DNA of 64,000 nucleotides, taken from positions 62,001-126,000 of the forward strand of contig JANSWZ010000004.1 in assembly GCA_024743215.1 (NCBI GenBank), given 5' to 3'. Origin of the DNA: Alphaproteobacteria bacterium. GTDB lineage: Bacteria > Pseudomonadota > Alphaproteobacteria > Rhizobiales > GCA-2746425. This document shows, in pieces, positions 43,202 through 53,228 of this stretch. The translations under genes were made by a program, and so were the position numbers. Under the pieces are notes generated by a model. The model was not told the DNA's origin. It made no database searches and saw only the letters and a list, made by a program, of their open reading frames with translations. Positions within the stretch are counted from its first letter, which is position 1. Each line of letters opens with the position of its first letter.

Positions 43202-43268
43202 ATATCCGGGCTCGTTTTGAAAGTCTGTTCTGTATGTCAGTTGTCGCAGTGAATTCTGTGCAATCGCA

Positions 43269-43288
43269 GTACCGTACGGTACGGTACG
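43269..43288. promoter_or_regulatory. putative TetR operator
   Basis: GTACCGTACGGTAC (43269-43282) is a perfect 14-base palindrome, and it continues with GGTACG so that the core GTACGGTAC recurs. It sits about 70 bases upstream of the tetR-type start at 43201 and about 85 bases from the GST gene end. TetR-family regulators often bind TACCGTACGGTA-type palindromes. Confidence 0.65.
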
Positions 43289-43368
43289 CGCTGTTTATAG
43301 ATTTCCCTTTGCCGATGCAAGTGGGAAGTGAAGAACTTGAAAGGAGAATTACGACCTGATGTCAGGCG

Positions 43369-44013
43369 TCAATCGCTGACAGCAAGGTCTTCATAAGAAA
43401 TCATAACATGCTCTGCGTATGCTGCACGGTCTGTCAGCCCATTGTAATAAGCTGTCAGGACCGGTCTGTCGCGACGCTCAATATCAATGGTGAAATAGCG
43501 ATAGAGGCAATGCGCGAACTGGATGTCCGCAAGGGTCAGGTCCGGGCCTGCGAGATAGGGCGTTTTCGCCAGCTGTGCTTCCGCAATGTCCAGCTTCTTA
43601 TCCAGCGCAGCGAGAGCGTTTCTGATCGCCACCGGATCACGTCGGGAGGGTGCGGTGCGCACAACGCGCCAGAAAACAGGTCCGGTGAAACTTAGTGTGA
43701 AATTGACTTTTGACCATTCCGCCCATTGATCCACAAAAGCACGGGCAATCGGGTCTGCAGGCCAGAAAGTCTCCGGCGCATACATGTTGGCCAGATAACG
43801 CAGAATGGCACCACTTTCCCACAGGGGCGGGTTGGTACCGTCAACAAGCGTTGGTACCGTGCCGTTGGGATTCATGGCCAGATAGTCTGGCGTATTGACC
43901 ACGCCAAATTTGAACCCGGCATCAACGCGCTCATGGGGCAGACCAAGTTCGGCAATGCACCACATCACGGCCTGCACATTCGAGGATGTCTTTCTACCCC
44001 AGACTTTCAACAT
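43369..44013 (-). CDS. glutathione S-transferase family protein
   Basis: 214 residues. N-terminal thioredoxin-like half (MLKVWGRKTSSNVQAVMWCIAELGLPHERVDAG, with the glutathione-site NGTVPTLVDG and LWESGAILRYLANMY) and an all-helical C-terminal half (AFVDQWAEWSKVNF..., DLTLADIQFAHCLYRYFTI). Conjugation or related thiol chemistry is inferred from the family; the substrate is unknown. Not obviously in an operon with its neighbours. Confidence 0.9.
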   Translation of the reverse strand: MLKVWGRKTSSNVQAVMWCIAELGLPHERVDAGFKFGVVNTPDYLAMNPNGTVPTLVDGTNPPLWESGAILRYLANMYAPETFWPADPIARAFVDQWAEWSKVNFTLSFTGPVFWRVVRTAPSRRDPVAIRNALAALDKKLDIAEAQLAKTPYLAGPDLTLADIQFAHCLYRYFTIDIERRDRPVLTAYYNGLTDRAAYAEHVMISYEDLAVSD

Positions 44014-44076
44014 GATATCTCACCTTCGTTTGAGTTTCGAGGTTGTGGGGCAGCGGCTTTCATGGCTGCAAGCGGT

Positions 44077-45396
44077 CTAATGATACAAATCTGCCCGGCT
44101 TGGTGGCACGCTTGAGGGACCCTTGGCATTATGTCCTGAAAGCGTCTGGTAGATGCGGGCAGAGCCGCGTGTAAATGCGAGAGAACAGCCTGCCAGATAG
44201 GCCACCCAGATGCGATAGGTCTGTTCGCCAACAATCTCGATGGCTTCTTCACGTCGGGCTGTCAGGCGCTCACACCATAGTCTTGTTGTGAGCGCGTAAT
44301 GCTCGCGCCAGCCTTCCACATCATGCACTTCAAAACCGGCGCATTCCAGTTCCTGCAACGTGTTGCCAATGTCATCCAGTTCACCGCCAGGAAAGATATA
44401 GCGCACCAATGCGCGCTGTTCAGGGCGTTTGGCAAAGCGTGTTGCCTTGCGTTTCGCGCGCCTCGTAATACCGTGATTGAGGAACAATCCGTCAGGTTTC
44501 AGCAATGAGCGTATCTTGGACATGTACTCCGGCAGTGCTGCAACGCCGACATGTTCATACATGCCGATAGAAGAAATTTTGTCGTATTTGTCGGTGACAT
44601 GCCGGTAGTCGATCAGTTCGATCGAAACCTTGTCCTGCAAGCCTTCTTCGGCAATGCGTTTAACCGCATAATCATATTGGTCTTGCGACAAGGTCACGCC
44701 ATGGGCATGGACGCCGTAATGTTTGGCTGCATGGCAGATCAGCGCGCCCCATCCGCAGCCAATATCCAGCATGGTTTCCCCGGTTTTTAGTCGCAGCTTC
44801 CGGCAGGTCATATCCAGCTTGTCGAATTGAGCCTTTTCCAGATCATGCGACCAGTCCGAAAAATAGGCGCAGGTATAAACCATCGCCTCATCCAGAAAGA
44901 GCTTATAGAAATCATTGCTGACATCGTAGTGAAAGCCGATATTGTCGCGTTCATTGCGTGTCTTGCGGTTGCTGCCTGTCTCATCGCCCTCAAAGCTGCG
45001 TGAGGCGGAAACATCTGCGCCTGACATGCCGATAAATGGCAACAGGGTTTTTAGCAGCTTTCGTTTCGAAATGGCCTTCAGGCGTTTTCGGCTGCTTTTG
45101 CCGCCCACAACCTCGCCAATATCGATAAGTGTACCGCCCTCAAAATCGATCTTGCCATGGGCATAAAGCCTGATGATCCGATCCAGTGTGGGACGCCGCA
45201 ACAGCGAAGGAACCACACCTGGATCAGCTATGACAAGCGCCAGTTGTGAAGTGGAGCCATCTGCCGATTGTCTGCCGAGGGGAAAAGAAGACCCGTCCCA
45301 TAATTTCAGGCAAAGAGGCGCGTCCAGATTGGGGGCAATGTAAGAAGCGACCTCTTTCAGAGCCTGGCGCAGTCGTGACGTTTGTTTGGGATTCAT
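44077..45396 (-). CDS. cfa: cyclopropane-fatty-acyl-phospholipid synthase family protein
   Basis: SAM-dependent enzyme adding a methylene bridge to unsaturated phospholipid acyl chains. The SAM motif is LDIGCGWGALICHAAKHYG; conserved downstream are GVTLSQDQYDYA, SIGMYEHVG and the YIFPGGELDDI region. An N-terminal SCP2-like segment (about 1-110) precedes the methyltransferase domain. About 439 residues from ATG 45396; a TTG at 45426 also opens the frame. Stand-alone. Confidence 0.88.
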   Translation of the reverse strand: MNPKQTSRLRQALKEVASYIAPNLDAPLCLKLWDGSSFPLGRQSADGSTSQLALVIADPGVVPSLLRRPTLDRIIRLYAHGKIDFEGGTLIDIGEVVGGKSSRKRLKAISKRKLLKTLLPFIGMSGADVSASRSFEGDETGSNRKTRNERDNIGFHYDVSNDFYKLFLDEAMVYTCAYFSDWSHDLEKAQFDKLDMTCRKLRLKTGETMLDIGCGWGALICHAAKHYGVHAHGVTLSQDQYDYAVKRIAEEGLQDKVSIELIDYRHVTDKYDKISSIGMYEHVGVAALPEYMSKIRSLLKPDGLFLNHGITRRAKRKATRFAKRPEQRALVRYIFPGGELDDIGNTLQELECAGFEVHDVEGWREHYALTTRLWCERLTARREEAIEIVGEQTYRIWVAYLAGCSLAFTRGSARIYQTLSGHNAKGPSSVPPSRADLYH

Positions 45397-45512
45397 TTGA
45401 GGAGGGGGCCTCAGCCAGTATGTCAACGCTTGTGTCAGGCAATCATAGGGTCAAACGATCAGGCGCGCAAATGACGAAACATAACGGTTGAAAGCCTTGT
45501 CACGCACCCGTT

Positions 45513-47135
45513 TTAGCTGGCTTTGGCCGTGAGTTGCAAAGGCGGCGTTTCCGTTGCCGGCAAATTATCTTGATCATTTCCAGGTGTGACGATTGCCAGT
45601 TCGTTGACCTGTTTCAATAGCTGTTTGGCCGGGACCGGGCGTGAGAAATAGAAGCCCTGAGCTTCATGAATACCCATGGCCATCGTAACCGCCGCCTGCT
45701 CGGCTGTTTCAATGCCCTCGGCCACGACATTCATATTGTATTCTTTGGCCAGCTGGCAAAGCATCTCCACCATGAGACGGGATTTTTCGTTTTCCACAAT
45801 TCCATCAATGAAGAATTTATCGAGTTTCAGAATGCCCGCTTCCAGAGTTTGAATGGAGGACAGGCCATTATGGCCGGTTCCTGCATCATCAATCGCAATG
45901 CGGATTCCCTTTTGTGCATAGCGTTTGACAGTCTTGCGGGCCAATTCGAGGTCGGCCATTTCCTGACGTTCGGTGATTTCCAGCACCACACAATTCATCG
46001 GGAAGTTCCCGACGATCAGAACTTCCTGCAAATCAACGAAGAAGCGTGGGCTGAGAAATTGATCTGTCGTCACATTGAAAGTGAACTTTAAGTCGGGGTT
46101 TTCATGCAGCAGAGGTACGATTTCCGCACCAGCCTGTTGCAACAAGGCAAATGTCAGCCGATCAACCCGGTTCAGATTTTCAATGAGCGGAATGAATTTA
46201 AGCGGCGTTACCATTTCGCCAGATTTCCGTTGCCACCGTGCCAGCATTTCAAACCCGACTATTTTGCCCGAGTTCAGGGCAACAATCGGCTGATAATGGG
46301 GAATGAATTCACGGTTCTTGAGTGCAGCGTCAATCTCTCCGACCGCACCGGTTGGCCGAAAAACAGCGCGTCCAACCAAAACGCCGATAAGGAGGCTGAA
46401 TAAAACAATCAGAATTTCAACTTCGAGGGAGGTGAAATTACGCCAGTCCCAGAGATATCCCGGGGAAACCGAAGTATAGGCCGTAATCGGATAACGCTGC
46501 GATTCAGCGTCGATCAGAAAATCCGGCTCCCAATCCATGATCGTTTCCGGATTGGCGAGATTTTGTTGGTAAGCTGCAACTGTCCGGCCGTTGTTGAGCA
46601 CGACTTTCATGGACACTTGCTCGCGCAGCGCCGCAGGAATGATATCATCCAGAAGGCCACCAGTGCTCAGAACAGCAACGACATCAAACTCATCGCCCGC
46701 CCAACGAATTTTGAAACGGGAATCTTCAGCAGAACCGGTTGCCGCAAATTGCAATGTTGCGTTGGTGGCAGCTTCCCAATCAGCTGTTTCCGCAAGGTCC
46801 TGAGAAACTGTGTCGGCGTTAAAGCCAGCGCACGTTTGTTGCCCGTCAAAGAGCCTGATATCTTTAATGCTCGCGACCGAAAAAATCAGCTTTCGATATT
46901 CTTCGATTGTGTTTGGAGAACATTGTGTCAATCCATCGATGTGAATTTCAGCAATGGTTGTAACCGCTCGGTCGGCGGCCAATTCCATCCGTAGAATGCT
47001 GCGCTCTGTCAGGTCGCGCAATTGAGCCTTGTTCCAACTGCTCATGACATTTCCAAGTATGAAATGAGCAGACATGACCACAAGCACAGACACTGCGACT
47101 GTGAGCAATATTTGGCTGAGCAGACGGTTCAACAT
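45513..47135 (-). CDS. EAL-domain cyclic-di-GMP phosphodiesterase with periplasmic sensor
   Basis: 540 residues. An N-terminal membrane helix, then a periplasmic domain (about 40-235) like the CSS-motif sensor domain (seen as CSP in TQCSPNTIEEYRK, with a second Cys in QQTCAGF), a second helix near 240 (VEILIVLFSLLIGVLVG) and a C-terminal EAL domain from about 280. Motifs: FEMLAR (EML for EAL), FNVTTDQF, LEITERQ, AIDDAGTGHNGL, LKLDKFFIDGI and VVAEGIETAEQ. Probable active phosphodiesterase; activity not certain. Disulfide-controlled sensing is known for CSS proteins. Confidence 0.87.
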   Translation of the reverse strand: MLNRLLSQILLTVAVSVLVVMSAHFILGNVMSSWNKAQLRDLTERSILRMELAADRAVTTIAEIHIDGLTQCSPNTIEEYRKLIFSVASIKDIRLFDGQQTCAGFNADTVSQDLAETADWEAATNATLQFAATGSAEDSRFKIRWAGDEFDVVAVLSTGGLLDDIIPAALREQVSMKVVLNNGRTVAAYQQNLANPETIMDWEPDFLIDAESQRYPITAYTSVSPGYLWDWRNFTSLEVEILIVLFSLLIGVLVGRAVFRPTGAVGEIDAALKNREFIPHYQPIVALNSGKIVGFEMLARWQRKSGEMVTPLKFIPLIENLNRVDRLTFALLQQAGAEIVPLLHENPDLKFTFNVTTDQFLSPRFFVDLQEVLIVGNFPMNCVVLEITERQEMADLELARKTVKRYAQKGIRIAIDDAGTGHNGLSSIQTLEAGILKLDKFFIDGIVENEKSRLMVEMLCQLAKEYNMNVVAEGIETAEQAAVTMAMGIHEAQGFYFSRPVPAKQLLKQVNELAIVTPGNDQDNLPATETPPLQLTAKAS

Positions 47136-47318
47136 ATTGCCTTGGACCTTAAGCGTTCAGATTTCAGAATCGTAAAAAGGCCATGCGCACCATACATATA
47201 GCCAAGAAACCGGAATCTTAATCTAAACTCTTATGCCGCAAAACCATTAGGTTTACGTAAACGTCGCTATGCAAGTTGAAGGCAACTACAAGGGGAAGGT
47301 CCTGACCTCGCGCCCGTC

Positions 47319-47999
47319 CTAGTCCCGTGCAAGCCTGAGAGCTGCAGCGCCAGCAACCGGCCCGACAACCAGACTGATCAGCGATAGCGCGCAAAGAACC
47401 AGAAAAGGCGTAGAAAAGGGAGTGGAGATGGTTGCGCTTGCACTGTTCAGCGCATTTGCGGCCGAGACGCCAAAAATCAGCACCGGGATGGTCAGTGGCA
47501 GGACCAGGATGGACAGCAACATGCCGCCACGCTGCAGGGCGACCATCAGCGTTGACCCGACGATGCCGATAAACACCAGCGCCGGGGTTCCCACAAGCAG
47601 GGTCAGTGTGACGCCTGCAATTGCTGTCCCATCCAGATTGAGGAAAAGAGAAAAGACCGGCGCCCCTATGATCAAGGGCACACCGGTTGCAATCCAGTGG
47701 CCAAGGCCTTTGGCCAAAACAGCTAACTCCAGAGGCAGGGGGCTGAGGTAGAGAATGTCCAGCGTGCCATCTTCAAGGTCAGCCTGAAACAGTCTATCGA
47801 GACCGAGCAGCGTTGCCAGTAACGCGCCGATCCACAGGATTGCGGGTCCGATACGCGCCAGCAGTTTCAAATCGGGCCCAACCGCAAATGGCATGATGAT
47901 GACAACCGCCAGAAAGAACAGCAGTCCAAGCAGTGCACCGCCGCCAACGCGCCAGGCCAGTTTCAGGGATTGACTCAGGATTGCATTGAAACCGCTCAC
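47319..47999 (-). CDS. ccmB: heme exporter permease CcmB
   Basis: 226 residues with six predicted membrane helices and the family cytoplasmic segment FQADLEDGTLDILYLSPLPLELAVLAKGLGHW. With CcmA it forms the ABC unit of cytochrome c maturation system I, used to release heme-loaded CcmE. The start overlaps the ccmA stop by 4 bases. In relatives ccmC and ccmD follow directly; here a 184-base gap and then an EAL gene follow instead. Confidence 0.93.
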   Translation of the reverse strand: MSGFNAILSQSLKLAWRVGGGALLGLLFFLAVVIIMPFAVGPDLKLLARIGPAILWIGALLATLLGLDRLFQADLEDGTLDILYLSPLPLELAVLAKGLGHWIATGVPLIIGAPVFSLFLNLDGTAIAGVTLTLLVGTPALVFIGIVGSTLMVALQRGGMLLSILVLPLTIPVLIFGVSAANALNSASATISTPFSTPFLVLCALSLISLVVGPVAGAAALRLARD

Positions 48000-48646
48000 A
48001 GCCAGACCTCTTCCGCCAAACGGCTATCCGCCATTGCCGGCTCCAGATTCAGAACAGTCTCCATGCGGCCGGGCAGCGGCAGATGGGTGGCCGCGATAAT
48101 CATCCCGCCGCTGTCAAGGTGCGCCTGCATCATGGCGCCCAGGCGCTCCTGAGAGGCGGTGTCCAGTGCCGAAGTCGGCTCGTCCAGAAGCCATAATGGC
48201 CGCTTGTTCAAAAGCAACCGAGCCAAAGCCACACGCTTGCGCATGCCTGCAGACAGATAGGCAACGGGCAGGGAACTTGTATGCGCCAGCGCGACTTTGT
48301 GCAAAGCTTCCTCTATGGAAAGCAGAGATGAGCCAGTGCCATAGAGCTGTTTGAAGAAACGCAAATTCTCTTCCACACTCAACGCACTCTTCAAACCATC
48401 AAGATGTCCGAAATAGTGGCAGTATTCGCCGCGAGGGGCGTCCTCATCTATGTCCGGTCCCGCCAGTTCAATCGTTCCGCTTTCAACGGGCAGCAGCCCG
48501 GCCAGAGCGCGCAAAAGGGTGGATTTCCCGGCGCCATTGGGTCCGCGAACCGCAAGGGACTGACCTTCGCTCAGGTCAAAACTGACAGGCCCGACAATGC
48601 GGCGTTCTCCACGTGCAAGAACTACATCTGTGACGCTCAAATGCAT
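47996..48646 (-). CDS. ccmA: heme exporter ATPase CcmA
   Basis: ABC ATPase of cytochrome c maturation. Walker A GPNGAGKS (35-42), signature YLSAGMRKRVALARLLL and Walker B PLWLLDEPTSALD. 216 residues from ATG 48646 (MHLSVTDVVLARG); the frame is open to 48757 but the added residues are not conserved. Overlaps ccmB by 4 bases (ATGA). Divergent from acnA, an arrangement I know from other rhizobia. Confidence 0.93.
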   Translation of the reverse strand: MHLSVTDVVLARGERRIVGPVSFDLSEGQSLAVRGPNGAGKSTLLRALAGLLPVESGTIELAGPDIDEDAPRGEYCHYFGHLDGLKSALSVEENLRFFKQLYGTGSSLLSIEEALHKVALAHTSSLPVAYLSAGMRKRVALARLLLNKRPLWLLDEPTSALDTASQERLGAMMQAHLDSGGMIIAATHLPLPGRMETVLNLEPAMADSRLAEEVWL

Positions 48647-48927
48647 TGCAAAGGTCCAATAAAGTTCCGGTTCCGGCATCCATCGCATCTCGTCATTCTG
48701 AACACGCTCACTGTTTAACTCGCCCTGACAGTTTTCCCGGCACAAGCGCCATACCAAAGGTGATAGCCGGGTCTCTGGTCACAGCGCAATATATCGATTA
48801 TAAGCCAATCGACTCTCGTTATAGAAATGGCGCAGCAGCATGTCCCACTATCCGGGTCACGCAGTGAACACCATTGATTTTCCGCCAGCGGACAGGGCTG
48901 GTTGGAACCAATTTAAAGGAGCCGCCC

Positions 48928-51615
48928 ATGGCCAAATCTCTAGACAGCTTCAAATCGCGAAAACAGCTGACCGTCAAAGGCAAGACTTACACCTATTTCA
49001 GCCTGACGGAAGCCGAGAAAAACGGTTTGAACGGAATTTCTCGCCTGCCGATTTCATTGAAAGTTCTGCTGGAAAACCTACTGCGCTTTGAAGACGGGCG
49101 CACAGTCACCGCAGATGACATCAAAGCCATGGCTGAATGGCTGGTCAATCACAAATCCAAGCGCGAAATTGCCTATCGCCCGGCCCGTGTGCTGATGCAG
49201 GATTTCACCGGCGTTCCCGCCGTTGTCGATCTGGCCGCCATGCGCGATGCGACTGCGATGCTCGGCGGCGACCCTGCCAAAATCAACCCGCAGGTTCCGG
49301 TTGATCTGGTTATCGATCACTCCGTGATGGTTGATAATTTCGGCAATGTAAAAGCGTTCCAGCAAAATGTGGATCGCGAATATGAGCGTAATGGCGAACG
49401 TTACACTTTCCTGAAATGGGGACAGGAAGCGTTTGAAAACTTCCGCGTTGTACCACCAGGGACGGGCATTTGCCATCAGGTCAATCTGGAGTATCTGGCA
49501 CAGACCGTCTGGACCAAGCAAGAAGGCGGTGAAACCATCGCCTATCCAGACACACTGGTCGGCACTGACAGTCACACGACCATGGTCAACGGCATGGCCG
49601 TTCTTGGCTGGGGTGTTGGTGGCATCGAAGCCGAAGCTGCCATGTTGGGTCAGCCGGTTTCCATGCTGATCCCTGAAGTGATCGGCTTTAAGCTGACCGG
49701 TAAGCTGCGTGACGGTGTCACCGCAACTGATTTGGTGCTGCGTGTGGTGGAAATGCTGCGCGCCAAAGGCGTTGTCGGCAAATTTGTTGAATTCTATGGT
49801 TCGGGTCTTTCCAACATCTCGCTGGAAGATGCGTCCACCATCGCAAACATGGCGCCTGAATATGGTGCCACCTGTGGCTTTTTCCCGGTTGACGACGATA
49901 CTCTGCGCTATCTGGAAATCTCCGGCCGTGAAGAAGACCGTATTGCACTTGTGGAAGCCTATTCCAAAGACCAGGGCATGTTCCGCAGTGATGATACACC
50001 GGATCCGGAATTCACCAGTTCACTTGAACTGAACATGGATGATGTTGTTCCTGCGATCGCCGGACCAAAACGGCCTCAGGATCGTGTTGAATTGTCCAAT
50101 GCAGCGCCTGCTTTCGCCGACGCCATGCAGGGCGAGTTCAAGAAATTCGCCCGCACTGATCGTGTTGCTGTCGAAGGCCGTGAACATGATCTTGGCAATG
50201 GTGACGTGGTTATTGCGGCCATTACATCCTGCACCAATACCTCCAATCCAAGTGTTATGATTGGTGCTGGCCTGTTGGCACGCAACGCACGCGCCAAGGG
50301 TCTGACAGTCAAACCATGGGTCAAGACGTCTCTGGCACCTGGCTCGCAGGTCGTGACGGAATATCTAAAAGCCGCCGATCTGCAAGATGATCTGGATGCA
50401 ATGGGCTTCAATCTGGTTGGATATGGCTGCACAACTTGCATTGGTAACTCCGGTCCGCTGCCGGAAGAAATTTCCGAGGCGATCAACGAAAACAATCTGG
50501 TGGCAACATCCGTTTTGTCTGGTAACCGCAACTTTGAAGGTCGCGTGAACCCGGATGTCCGTGCCAACTATCTGGCTTCACCGCCTTTGGTTGTGGCCTA
50601 TGCCATTGCCGGGTCGATGAATGTCGACATCACCACCGCATCACTTGGCGACGATCAGGACGGAATCCCTGTTTATCTGAAAGATATCTGGCCATCTTCC
50701 CAAGAAATCGCAGATCTGGTCCGCACCTCAATCACGCGTGCCATGTTCCGCGAACGTTATGGTGACGTATTCAAGGGCGATGAACAGTGGCAGGGCATCA
50801 AGATCTCTGGCGGCATGACCTATGGCTGGTCTGACGGCTCGACCTATGTGCAGAACCCGCCTTACTTTGATGGCATGGAGATGGAACCTGCTGATGTGTC
50901 TGACATCGAAAATGCTCAAGTGCTGGGCCTTTTCCTTGACAGCATCACAACCGATCACATTTCACCGGCTGGTTCCATCAAACGCGATGGCCCCGCTGGC
51001 GATTATCTGATCGAGCATCAGGTGCGCCCAATAGACTTCAACTCTTATGGCGCACGCCGCGGCAACCATCAGATCATGATGCGCGGCACCTTCGCCAATA
51101 TCCGCATCAAGAACCAGATGCTGGATGGTATTGAAGGCGGCATGACCCGCATGGAGCCCGCTGGCGAAGCATTGCCCATCTATGATGCGGCCATGGCTTA
51201 CAAGGAAGCTGGCACGCCGCTGGTTGTCTTCGCAGGCAAGGAATACGGCACAGGCTCATCACGTGACTGGGCAGCCAAGGGCACCCGCCTTTTGGGTGTG
51301 CGGGCCGTGATTGCTGAAAGCTTTGAGCGTATTCACCGCTCAAACCTTGTTGGCATGGGCGTTCTGCCACTGGTCTTTACGGGCGGCGACAGCTGGCAGT
51401 CTCTGGGCATTACGGGCTCCGAGCAGGTCACCATCAAAGGCCTTGACGATCTGAAGCCACGCCAGAACCTCAGCGCCGAGATCACCTTCTCCGACGGCAC
51501 AGAAAAGACTGTGGAATTGCTGGTGCGGATCGATACGGAAGACGAGTTGGAATACTACCGCAATGGCGGGATTCTGCATTACGTTCTGCGTAATCTGGTG
51601 ACAGCAGCGGCTTAG
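48928..51615 (+). CDS. acnA: aconitate hydratase A
   Basis: 4Fe-4S enzyme interconverting citrate and isocitrate in the TCA cycle; the AcnA/IRP type can also bind mRNA when the cluster is lost. Cluster ligands are Cys435 (in SCTNTSNP) and Cys501 and Cys504 ([12 protein letters not shown]), the same numbers as in E. coli AcnA. 895 residues. ATG 48928 follows AAAGGAG. Terminated by a strong hairpin 25 bases after the stop. Confidence 0.97.
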   Translation: MAKSLDSFKSRKQLTVKGKTYTYFSLTEAEKNGLNGISRLPISLKVLLENLLRFEDGRTVTADDIKAMAEWLVNHKSKREIAYRPARVLMQDFTGVPAVVDLAAMRDATAMLGGDPAKINPQVPVDLVIDHSVMVDNFGNVKAFQQNVDREYERNGERYTFLKWGQEAFENFRVVPPGTGICHQVNLEYLAQTVWTKQEGGETIAYPDTLVGTDSHTTMVNGMAVLGWGVGGIEAEAAMLGQPVSMLIPEVIGFKLTGKLRDGVTATDLVLRVVEMLRAKGVVGKFVEFYGSGLSNISLEDASTIANMAPEYGATCGFFPVDDDTLRYLEISGREEDRIALVEAYSKDQGMFRSDDTPDPEFTSSLELNMDDVVPAIAGPKRPQDRVELSNAAPAFADAMQGEFKKFARTDRVAVEGREHDLGNGDVVIAAITSCTNTSNPSVMIGAGLLARNARAKGLTVKPWVKTSLAPGSQVVTEYLKAADLQDDLDAMGFNLVGYGCTTCIGNSGPLPEEISEAINENNLVATSVLSGNRNFEGRVNPDVRANYLASPPLVVAYAIAGSMNVDITTASLGDDQDGIPVYLKDIWPSSQEIADLVRTSITRAMFRERYGDVFKGDEQWQGIKISGGMTYGWSDGSTYVQNPPYFDGMEMEPADVSDIENAQVLGLFLDSITTDHISPAGSIKRDGPAGDYLIEHQVRPIDFNSYGARRGNHQIMMRGTFANIRIKNQMLDGIEGGMTRMEPAGEALPIYDAAMAYKEAGTPLVVFAGKEYGTGSSRDWAAKGTRLLGVRAVIAESFERIHRSNLVGMGVLPLVFTGGDSWQSLGITGSEQVTIKGLDDLKPRQNLSAEITFSDGTEKTVELLVRIDTEDELEYYRNGGILHYVLRNLVTAAA

Positions 51616-51924
51616 ACACCATCGTCGTCAAAAATGTAATAACGGCCCCGTTTGGGGCCGTTTTTGTGTCCGGCGTCGGAACCCATGCATCGATCAATAT
51701 CTCGTTTCTCCAACAGGACGAGAAACCCGTTGAAGATACTATGCACAATGCCTCGCACCGACTTTGATGCGTGAATCTTGACCGTCAAATTTCAAAATAT
51801 CCTGAAGCTGATATGGGCCACGGAAATCGCAAGGAAAATGCCCGCCCAATATCGCATTCCATTGCTTGAAACAGCGCATATCATCGCCATATCTAGCGGA
51901 GAAACCCAACAGGAGAGTGCCTAA
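51616..51924. other. acnA-DUF533 intergenic region
   Basis: Apart from the acnA terminator near its start, no gene or repeat is seen. The promoter of the DUF533 gene is expected close to 51860-51920; AACAGGAGAGTGCCTAA at the end contains its ribosome site. Confidence 0.4.
51641..51665 (+). terminator. rho-independent terminator after acnA
   Basis: AACGGCCCC (51641-51649), loop GTTT, GGGGCCGTT (51654-51662), then a T-run to 51665. A perfect 9-base GC-rich stem. Confidence 0.93.
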
Positions 51925-52608
51925 ATGCAGATGAAGTCCCTTCTCGACCAGTTCCTTGGCTCCAATGGTGATGAGAATGCGCAAGGAGGTGTCTCCAATA
52001 AGGGAGCGCTCGCGAAAGGGGCTGTGGCTGGCGGTCTGTTGGGACTTTTAATGAGCGGTGGCTCTCCTAAGAAGATGTTGAAACGTGCGGTCAAGGTCGG
52101 CGGCGCTGCGGCAATTGGCGGTCTTGCTTACAAGGCCTATTCCGACTGGCAAGATGGTAAGGCCCCACAGGCCAGTGCCGCGCCGAATACAGTGCCACAG
52201 CTCCCGACGCCTGAAGGCACAGCCTTTATGCCGGCGGATGCTGCAGCGGCCGAGGATTTATCGCTTCGCCTCGTACGCGCCATGGTTGCTGCCGCCAAGG
52301 CTGACGGCCATGTGACCAGCGCTGAACGCCGCCGCATCCTGTCGCAACTGCCGCAGCTTGGTCTTGGCCCTGAGGCCGAAGCGCTGATCGCGGAAGAACT
52401 TGATGGCCCCTTGGATGTGGGCCGTGTGGCTGAAATGGCCAATGGTCCTGAGGAAGCAGCCGAGATCTACGCAGCCTCGCTTCTGGTAGTCGACCATGAA
52501 GCCCCGGCAGAACGCGGCTACCTTGCCATGCTCGCTGCTCGTCTCAAGCTTGACCCGCGCCTGGTTGAGCATTTGCACACCAATGCTCAGGCGTTGGTCG
52601 AATTCTAA
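51925..52608 (+). CDS. DUF533 (YebE-like) tellurite-resistance-fold protein
   Basis: 227 residues. N-terminus is low-complexity and Gly/Ala-rich with short hydrophobic glycine stretches (KGAVAGGLLGLLMSGGSPKKMLKRAVKVGGAAAIGGLAYKAY), resembling membrane-associating segments. The C-terminal 120 residues form a TerB-like helical domain (LVRAMVAAAKADGHVTSAERRRILSQL). Function unknown in the family; E. coli YebE belongs to the envelope-stress regulon. AGGAGAG precedes the ATG. Confidence 0.85.
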   Translation: MQMKSLLDQFLGSNGDENAQGGVSNKGALAKGAVAGGLLGLLMSGGSPKKMLKRAVKVGGAAAIGGLAYKAYSDWQDGKAPQASAAPNTVPQLPTPEGTAFMPADAAAAEDLSLRLVRAMVAAAKADGHVTSAERRRILSQLPQLGLGPEAEALIAEELDGPLDVGRVAEMANGPEEAAEIYAASLLVVDHEAPAERGYLAMLAARLKLDPRLVEHLHTNAQALVEF

Positions 52609-52728
52609 GAGAGCTCTTTCACCACACATTTTACAAATGACTGTCCACAAGGCTTGGTCTTGCAGGCTTTGTGGACTCTGCGGCAGACAAGGCTAAGCAG
52701 GGCGCTCTTTGCCGGAGGCCTGTCTGTA

Positions 52729-53139
52729 TCAGGCGTCGATTTTTGGAACGATCAATTGATCAAGGGTGCAAGCATCCAGCACCGCAAGAAATGCGCTGGT
52801 GGCATTGTGCACGACGCCCCGCAACAGACATTGGGGCATGAAGGTGCAGGTCGATGCCTCTGCTTTCATACATTCGACAATGGCAAAGTCGGCTTCGATC
52901 AACCGGACCACGTCTCCAACTGAAATTTGATCTGGGGTCCGCCCCAGCAAAATACCGCCGTTCCTGCCGCGCTGCGTTTCTACAAAGCCTGCCTGGGCCA
53001 GTTTGGCGGTAATCTTCATGATATGAGACTTCACCAGGCTCAGCCGTGTCGCGACTTCATCAATTGTCATGGGATCATCTTCCGATGCCAGAAGCATGAG
53101 AGTGCGTAGAGCGAAATCGCTTGCCTGATTGAGACGCAT
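52729..53139 (-). CDS. nsrR: Rrf2 family regulator, probable NsrR
   Basis: 136 residues. Winged HTH at the N-terminus (MTIDEVATRLSLVKSHIMKITAKLAQAGFVETQRGRNGGILLG). Three Cys at 90, 98 and 104 have the C-X7-C-X5-C spacing of Bacillus subtilis NsrR, which holds an iron-sulphur cluster that senses nitric oxide. It is divergent from a truncated hemoglobin gene, and copies of one 12-base element stand before both genes, so it probably represses itself and the globin. NsrR rather than IscR is supported by this context. Confidence 0.85.
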   Translation of the reverse strand: MRLNQASDFALRTLMLLASEDDPMTIDEVATRLSLVKSHIMKITAKLAQAGFVETQRGRNGGILLGRTPDQISVGDVVRLIEADFAIVECMKAEASTCTFMPQCLLRGVVHNATSAFLAVLDACTLDQLIVPKIDA

Positions 53140-53159
53140 GGTCTGATTTCCAATTGATG

Positions 53160-53217
53160 CATTTAATATGTTGCTTTTATCGCATGGTCTGTTAAAAATA
53201 TAGATACATATTAAATG
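53160..53217. promoter_or_regulatory. paired inverted operator elements of the NsrR-globin promoters
   Basis: CATTTAATATGT at 53160-53171 and its exact inverse ACATATTAAATG at 53206-53217. The first lies 21 bases upstream of the nsrR start, the second 12 bases upstream of the globin start. The AT-rich ATTTAA core resembles NsrR sites (dyads of the AAGATGCATTT type). Likely repressor-binding sites for both divergent promoters. Confidence 0.7.
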
Positions 53218-53228
53218 AATGTATTATT

